Shown: piece after piece, positions 53,803 through 61,900 of the stretch
Position numbering within the stretch: the stretch's first letter is position 1
Layout: each line of letters opens with the position of its first letter
The notes under the pieces: model-generated
What the model was told of the DNA's origin: nothing
The model's database searches: none
The model's input: the letters and a program-made list of their open reading frames with translations, nothing else
Made by a program: the position numbers and the translations under genes
Origin: JAQIBY01 sp963676165
Lineage (GTDB): Bacteria; Bacteroidota; Bacteroidia; Bacteroidales; ML635J-15
NCBI GenBank assembly: GCA_963676165.1
Contig: OY781043.1
Coordinates: 2,666,001-2,730,000, forward strand
Reading direction: 5' to 3'
Length of the DNA: 64,000 nt

Positions 53803-54258
53803 TTAAAACTTCCGGATACGTTCCATGTCACGCTTCATATCTTTTTCCTTGATACCTTCACGTTTGTCATGGAGTCGTTTACCTTGAGCAAGTGCAATCT
53901 CAAGTTTAGCAAGTCCTTTTTCATTAATAAACAAAGCAACAGGAATTATGGTATACCCTCTTTCTTTGACACGTTTATGAATTTTTCGGATTTCTTGGCG
54001 GTTAAGGAGAAGTTTTCTTTGTCGTTTGGGTTCGTGGTTATAAATTGTACCAAAACGATACTCAGAAATATGAAGTCCACGAACAAAAACTTCATCTTCC
54101 TCAACAACGCAATAAGCATCCGTAAAACTTACTTTTCCTGTACGAATTGATTTTATCTCAGTTCCTTTGAGTTGAATACCAGCAATAAACGACTCTGTCA
54201 ACTGATATTGATAGGATGCTTTTTTATTTCTAAATTCTCTTATCCGATTCTGTTCCAT
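53803..54258 (-). CDS. smpB: SsrA-binding protein
   Basis: 151 residues, normal SmpB length. Conserved parts are NKKASYQYQLTESFIAGIQLKGTEIKSIR, VFVRGLHISEYRFG, and the basic end GLAKLEIALAQGKRLHDKRE. It carries tmRNA to stalled ribosomes for rescue. The tmRNA gene is not in this window. The Yip1 gene lies 8 bases upstream in the same direction. Confidence 0.97.
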   Translation of the reverse strand: MEQNRIREFRNKKASYQYQLTESFIAGIQLKGTEIKSIRTGKVSFTDAYCVVEEDEVFVRGLHISEYRFGTIYNHEPKRQRKLLLNRQEIRKIHKRVKERGYTIIPVALFINEKGLAKLEIALAQGKRLHDKREGIKEKDMKRDMERIRKF

Positions 54259-54266
54259 AATTCCTC

Positions 54267-54854
54267 CTAAAGCAAATCAATAATTGGGCGTTTAATTGCA
54301 AGTATAATAAAAAACACAAAAACATGGGCAGCAATACTAAAGACAATTGACAACACACCAAAAACTTGCTTTTTATCTTTGTCCAAATCGACTAACACCT
54401 GTGTTCCATTCCAAAATATATAGAACGCATAAATCGATAATAAAATAAGAAAAAACATAGACTGAAATAACGCAGTAACTTCAATAGGGACATAACCAAT
54501 AATGAGAGGAAGTCCGAGCATCCAATGAAGGAAATTAGTATCACCTTTATATTCAAAAGACTTAAGCAAGAACCGCATCAAAAAAACAGCAAGATAATAA
54601 CTTGCAAATAATCCCAATCCAATAACAATAGAATAAACAATAATAAACCAATTTGGCCCAAAATGATTCTCAGCATCAATGAGCATTCCAATCATTTCTG
54701 CTAAAACAAAAATTGATATAGCAGGCAACATAAACTCTCTTCGAAATGTTTTCACAGAGAAATCATGTGACTTTACCACATCCCATGATTTCAGCGGACT
54801 TCCCAAGAGCTGCCCCAGCAATTCAAAACGTTTATTGATATCAGTTTTTCTCAT
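54267..54854 (-). CDS. Yip1-family membrane protein
   Basis: 195 residues with about five transmembrane helices and an N-terminal segment ELLGQLLGSPLKSWDVVKSHDF that is typical of bacterial Yip1-domain (PF04893) proteins. Function unknown; inner-membrane. Probably co-transcribed with smpB (8-base gap) and divergent from miaA. Confidence 0.8.
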   Translation of the reverse strand: MRKTDINKRFELLGQLLGSPLKSWDVVKSHDFSVKTFRREFMLPAISIFVLAEMIGMLIDAENHFGPNWFIIVYSIVIGLGLFASYYLAVFLMRFLLKSFEYKGDTNFLHWMLGLPLIIGYVPIEVTALFQSMFFLILLSIYAFYIFWNGTQVLVDLDKDKKQVFGVLSIVFSIAAHVFVFFIILAIKRPIIDLL

Positions 54855-54913
54855 TCTTTGACAAAAATACGGAATTCATATCACTAAGCACGATGTCAGA
54901 TTAAAAATTACAC

Positions 54914-54921
54914 TATTTTTG
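54914..54921 (+). promoter_or_regulatory. -7 promoter box TATTTTTG
   Basis: Exact TAnnTTTG match ending 5 bases before the miaA ATG (54927), so the message should be nearly or fully leaderless. Confidence 0.5.
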
Positions 54922-54926
54922 TTAAC

Positions 54927-55874
54927 ATGCTTATTACACCAAACGAAAATCTCAACCTTATTGTTATACTCGGTCCGACAGCAAGTGGAAAAACGAGCAT
55001 TGCAACTCAGCTTGCAAACAAAATTAATACTGAAATTATAAGTGCTGATAGCAGGCAAGTATACAAAGGGATGGACATCGGTACAGGAAAAGACCTTGAG
55101 GATTTTACAATTGATAATAACACAATCCCTTACCACCTCATTGACATAGTTAAGCCTGGCTATAAATACAATGTCTTTGAGTATCAGAAAGATTTTTTCA
55201 ATGTCTTTGAAAAGATAACAGAAAAAGGCAAGACCCCCATCCTATGCGGAGGGACTGGAATGTACATAGATGCAGTACTGAAAGGATACAAACTCGTTCA
55301 TGTTCCTGTCAATGAATATTTACGTAAAAGTCTAGAATCAAAATCGTTGGATGAATTACGCATCATATTAAACAATTACAAATCCGAGCATAACAAAAGT
55401 GATTCAGACACAAAGAAACGTGCAATAAGAGCCATAGAAATCCAAGAATACTATCTAAATCACCCTCAGATAGATATTGTCACACCAATAATTTCACCAA
55501 TAATTTTTGGCACAGACATTTCCAGAGATCTTCGAAGAAAGCGCATCAGTGACAGACTTGAAGAAAGGCTTAAAGATGGACTTATCGAAGAAGCAAAGAC
55601 ACTTCAAAAGAATGGACTAAGCATAGATGATATGATTTATTATGGATTGGAATACAAATTTTTAGGACTCTATTTATCTGGAGAAATTGATTTCAACACC
55701 ATGAAATCAAAACTTGAAATTGCCATTCACCAATTTGCAAAACGTCAAATGACCTGGTTTCGAAAAATGGAAAAAGAAGGGCATAAAATTCATTGGGTAA
55801 ATACAAATGAACCAAAAGAAATTGTCATAGAAACCATGCTGTCAATTTTGGCTAAATCATCTCACATAATTTAA
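54927..55874 (+). CDS. miaA: tRNA dimethylallyltransferase
   Basis: 315 residues. P-loop ILGPTASGKTSIATQLA, then ISADSRQVYKGMDIGTGKD and GGTGMYIDAVLKGY are diagnostic; the C-terminal FAKRQMTWFRK is the tRNA-contact region. It adds a dimethylallyl group to A37 of UNN-decoding tRNAs. With mtaB at 47 kb the window holds two genes for position-37 modification. Confidence 0.97.
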   Translation: MLITPNENLNLIVILGPTASGKTSIATQLANKINTEIISADSRQVYKGMDIGTGKDLEDFTIDNNTIPYHLIDIVKPGYKYNVFEYQKDFFNVFEKITEKGKTPILCGGTGMYIDAVLKGYKLVHVPVNEYLRKSLESKSLDELRIILNNYKSEHNKSDSDTKKRAIRAIEIQEYYLNHPQIDIVTPIISPIIFGTDISRDLRRKRISDRLEERLKDGLIEEAKTLQKNGLSIDDMIYYGLEYKFLGLYLSGEIDFNTMKSKLEIAIHQFAKRQMTWFRKMEKEGHKIHWVNTNEPKEIVIETMLSILAKSSHII

Positions 55875-55987
55875 CAAACGAACGATTCACTTGCGCATTT
55901 TTACTGATAAAATTTAAGCAAATTGCCCTATTACAATCGACTTGACTCCATAGTATTTTAGGTAGGTATAAATAAAATCGTGGAATC

Positions 55988-58900
55988 ATGGACTTAAAAA
56001 ACTACAACATTGCCGACGTAGCAATGCTTTTGCTACAATCCCCAAATTCGAAAAAAAATCAAATTAACCACAAAAAGAAGTCAAAGCGCCTTGCATTTCT
56101 GACGTTTGCTTTAAGCTTATTTTTCGGCATATTTCTGACCGGAAATGTATCAGCTCAAGTTGCAGAGCTTTATTCATCTGGAAACACAACCATTTGCCAA
56201 GGTGAAAGCACTACAATTGCTGTACATATTACAGCATCCGTTGGTCCTTATACAGTGGTTTATTCTGATGGAAATGACAACTTCACTGTATCAAATTATG
56301 CGAGTGATGAGTTTAATGATGATGATATCACAGTATCACCATCAAGCACCACAACATATACTTTGGTTTCGGTTGAAGATAGTTTTGGTACGAATTTACT
56401 TCCCATAAGCTCCAACTCGGCAAGTATTACGGTAAACCCAATACCAACAAACATACTTGTCAATTTAGATCCCGAAGCTCCAATTTGTCCAAATGTAAAT
56501 TTTGAAATTACAGCAACGGCAACAAATGGAAGCACTTACCAAGTTTGGGATGAAACGGGAACTATCAATCTGGGAAGCACACCATATACAACATCCATAA
56601 CAAATTCCACAGATTACATTTTAAAAGCAATCACAACAGAAGGCTGTTCAGCAGAGCAGGCTTTTTCTGTTCAGATAGATAATATTAATCCAAGCATTAC
56701 TTGTCCTTCGGATCAAAATTTAAATATGGATGCAAGTACATGTGAAGCTACCTTGCCAGATTACACAAGCATGGTAACAGTTTCCGACAATTGTACTGCG
56801 GAAGGTTCCATAAGCCTCAGCCAGTCTCCGATTACAGGGACAACGCTAAGCGGAGGACACAATTCCACACAACTTGTCACTATTACTGCAACCGATGAAA
56901 TGGGAAACAATGCAGATTGCTCATTCACTGTCACAGTAATAGACAATGAAAGTCCAACGATTAGTAATTGCCCTGTAAACATCTCTCAAGATACAGATGA
57001 AGGAGAAGCCGGAGCAATTGTCACATGGGTAGAACCATCAGCAACTGACAACTGCACAGCTTCAGGTAGCCTGACATGGTCAAAATCTCACAACTCCGGA
57101 GATTTCTTTGATGTTGGAACAACCACTGTTACTTATACCGCAACTGATGCTGCTGGCAATGTTAGCTCAACTTGTAGTTTTGATGTAACCATTAACGACA
57201 ATGAATTCCCTGAAATTACATGTCCTGCAAATATTTCTGTCAACAACGACGCAGGTCAATGTGGTGCTGTAGTTACTTATGTTGCTCCTATTGGAACGGA
57301 TAATTTTCCAGGAGCAGTAACAAGTCAAACTGCCGGATTAGCTTCTGGGTCAGAGTTTCCAGTTGGTGTTACTACGAACACTTTCCAGGTAGAAGATGCC
57401 TATGGAAACACAACAGATTGCAGCTTTACAGTCACTGTTACTGACAATGAAGATCCAGAAATCACATGCTTAGCAGATATCAATGCCAATGTAGACGCCG
57501 GACAATGCACCGCTATCGTCACATACTCAGCTCCTGTTGGAACAGACAACTGCGCTGGCTCAAGCACAGTTCAAATAGCTGGACTAGCAAGCGGATCAGA
57601 ATTCCCAGTAGGAACCACTACAAACACATTTCAAGTAACAGATGCAGTAGGAAACACTGCACAATGTAGTTTTGATGTCATTGTAACCGACAATATTGAC
57701 CCTGAAATTACATGCGCAGCAGACATCATACAAACTGCCGATGCAGATAACTGCTCAGCAATCATTACTTATACAGCTCCTGTTGGCACAGACAATTGCA
57801 TTGGAGCCTTTACTGTTCAGAGCACGGGTCTAGCTTCAGGATCAACATTCCCAGTAGGAACAACTACCAACACCTTTGTTGTTACTGATGCTTCAGGAAA
57901 CGATGCAACTTGCAGTTTTGATGTAACCATTACAGATGATCAAACACCTAGCATTATTGATTGCCCTAGCAACATTGCACAATCAAACGACAATAACAAT
58001 TGTTCTGCCATAGTAACATGGGTTGAGCCAACAGCAACAGATAACTGCACAACAGGAGAAAATTTCACATGGACAAAATCACATACCCCTGGTTCAAGTT
58101 TCGATGTTGGAACCACAACAGTAACTTACACTGTTGAAGATGAAGCAGGAAACAGTTCTACTTCCTGTACTTTCGATGTCACCATTACTGATGATCAGGC
58201 TCCAGACATTTTAGGATGCCCAGCAGACATTACTCGCTCAAACACTCTCGATCAATGTCAATCAATTGTAAGTTGGACAGAACCAACTGCAACAGACAAC
58301 TGTTCTTCTGCAGGAAATATTGTCTGGACAAAATCGCACAATCCTGGTGATGTATTTACAGTCGGTACCACAACAGTAACATACACTGCAACAGATGAGG
58401 CAGGGAATGTAAGTACCTGTACTTTTGACGTCACAGTTCTAGACAATCAAAAACCTGTAATCAGTGGTTGCCCATCAAACATTTCTCAATCCGCAGATGG
58501 AGGTAGTTGTACTGCCGTTGTCACATGGGTCGAACCAACTGCAACAGACAATTGTACTACAGCAGGCAATCTCATCTGGACAAAAACACACACTCCGGGA
58601 AGCACCTTTTCAACAGGAACAACAACAGTTTCTTATACAGCCGAAGATGAAGCTGGAAATGTTTCTTTAACCTGTAGTTTCGATGTAACCATTGCTGATG
58701 AAGTGAACCCTGTTGCAGTATGTCAGGATATCACTGTATATCTGGACGAAGATGGCGAAGCAAGTATTACAGCCAATGATATTGACAATGGTTCATCTGA
58801 CAATTGTACCTTAGATGAGTTAAGCATAAACATTAGCAATTTTAATTGCAGCGACATAGGAGCAAATACTGTGACTTTAACTGCAACTGATGCTGTTTCC

Positions 58901-61900
58901 AACACAGCAACCTGCACTTCAACAGTCACAATAATTGATAACACATCCCCTACTTTGACTCCTAAACCTACTCCAACTACAAAGTATGTAGATTTAGGAA
59001 GTTGTGCATACACAATCAGTGGTGCAGAATTTGACCCGGATGTTTCTGACAATTGTTCAGTTTCTTTACTGCAATACTCAATCGATGCAGGTGCATTCAC
59101 TGGCACTGATGCAAACACAAGTCTAGCAGGAACAAGCTTAGACGAAGGTGTACACAACATTGTATGGAAAGCTACAGATCCAAGTGGAAATATATCAAAC
59201 ACCTGGGACTTTGACATTACCGTAGAGGATAATCAAGCGCCTCAAATTAGTGCAATGGCAAACAAATTTAGGAACACAAATGTTGATTGCACTTATGTTA
59301 TCTCAGGAACTGAATTTGATGTTACCGTAACTGATAACTGCGGATCCGGAAGCGTTACTCAAACTTACACCATTAATGCAGGATTACCTGTAACAGCAAC
59401 AACCCTTAATGGAGTTGCACTTAACACAGGAAGCAACACCATTGTATGGACTGCTAATGATGGAACAAATGAAGCAACCCGTACTTTCATCGTTAATGTC
59501 TCCGACGACGATGCTCCGGAAATTCAAACCATTAATAATATCACACAAAATTCCGCAGCAAATTGCCAGGCAACTGTTACCTGGACAACTCCTACAGTTT
59601 CTGACAATTGCGATGCAACACCAACACTGACCCAAATTGTTGGTCCGTCAAGCGGGAGTTCATTCAATCTTGGAACCACACTCATAAAATACAAAGCACA
59701 AGATGATGCAGGAAACATTTCATATATGGAATTCAATGTAATCATTGAAAACAATAACCCTCCAACAATTACTTGTCCATCAGGAAGTCCATTTACTCGC
59801 AGCGCCCCTGAGGGAGCTTGTTATTATACAGTAGTAGGTACTGAATTTAACCCAACAAGTACTTCTGGTTGTGATGTAACCATCTCAAACGACTACGACG
59901 GCACAAGCAGTTTAGAAGGGAAACAAATTGCTGGTGGCACTCATACCATTACATGGACAGCTACGGATGCTTCGTCAGCAACCTCAACATGTGCAATCGT
60001 TGTTGATGTTGATTCTGATCAGGATTTATCATTCACAACACCTGTTGGACATTTTGACAGATACACAGATGGTGGTGATTGTTATTTCACTATTCCAGGA
60101 AATGACTTTGATGCATCGGATATTCCAGATGCCTGCGCAGGTAGCAGTATCACAGTTTCTGGTGAAATCACACAAGGAGCTGCAACTATTCATAGCGGTT
60201 TCTCAACACTTGCAGGTTATCAATTAGCCAAAGGTGAAAACTACTCAATAGTTTGGACAATTGAAGATGGATCTGGTCTATCCATTAGCTCTACACCTTT
60301 CACTATCTCTGTTTTTGATGATCAGGAACCTACATTTACTTGTTATGGTAACAACACTCTTTCAACAGATGCAGGTGAAAACTATTACACTGTTTCAGGA
60401 ACAGAATTCGACCCAACAGGTATCACGGATAATTGTGATGCAAGTTTTGACATTAGTTACACAATTGATGGATCTCCGGGAGTAGGAACAACAATGGGTG
60501 GAACTCAACTCTTAGTAGGGAATCACACAATCACATGGACAGTAGTAGACCAATCCGGAAACTCAGATGATTGTATTTACATCATCACCATCGAAGACAA
60601 TGAAGACCCAAGCATAACTTCCATTGCAAATGCAACCCGCTCAGCAACAAGTGGGACATGTTTCTATACTGCCAGTGGAGGAGAATTTGACCCAACCTCA
60701 TCCGACAATGTTGGAGTGACTGAATTCATAAACTTACTGAACAATTCAAGTTCTCTTGATGGATACGAATTCCCGGTTGGAACCACTGATGTTGTATGGA
60801 GAGCAAAAGATGCTGCAGGAAATACGATAACAATGGAATTCACCGTGACTGTAAGTGACGATGAAGCCCCAACCTTCGATTTACCTGCCACAGCAACGCG
60901 CTATGCTAACTCCTCTTGTTATTATCGTGTTATTGGATCAGAATTCAACCCTACAAACATTAGCGACAATTGCACAAGTGGAAACTTCTTAATTACGAAC
61001 GATTACAATTCATACAGTAGTTTGACTTATGAAGATCTTCCTGTTGGGACTACAACAGTAACATGGACCATTACAGACCATCAAGGCAATTCCACATCTG
61101 AAAGTATCGACATTACAGTCATAGACAACACAGACCCTTACATTTATTGTCCTTCATACACTTATGTAAGAATCTCTGATTCAGGTGAATCCTATTACAC
61201 TGCGAATGGAACAGAACTTATTCCTTACAATTCTGACAACTGCTCAGTGAGTTCCATGATTAACGATTTCAATGGAAGCTCAAACCTATTAAATACACAG
61301 ATTCCAGAAGGAGAACACGCAATTACATGGACAGCAACTGATCCGAGTGGCAATACTGAAACTTGTGTTGTCAACCTTGTTGTTACAAGCAATTTATACC
61401 CACAAATTACATGCGTAGGAACTCAGGTTCGTAATACGGATGCTGGTCAATGTTATTACACAATCAGCGGCGACGAATTTGCTCCTACAATTGCATATGG
61501 AAGCCCTACAATTGAATATAGCCTGGACTGGGCTGCATACACAAGCTCTCTAGGCGGATTACAAGCTTCTTCAGGTGTAGCTCACTATGTTCGTGTCAGA
61601 GCAAGTTGGGAACTTGGTGGGAACACTTACAGATCCTACTGCGGCTTCTATCTCATTGTTGTTGATAATGAAGACCCAAGCATTACACCTCTGGCTGATA
61701 TTACAACAGCAACAACCAGTTACTGTTATGCCTACATACCTGATTTAGGGACATTAACTGCTACAGACAATTGCACCAGTAGTTTAAACCTTGAGATTAC
61801 GAATAACCAGGCTGATCATTATTACTCATTAGGTACAACCGTTGTTACCTGGTCCGTAACTGACGAAGCAGGAAACACAGCAACTTACGATCAAAATGTA

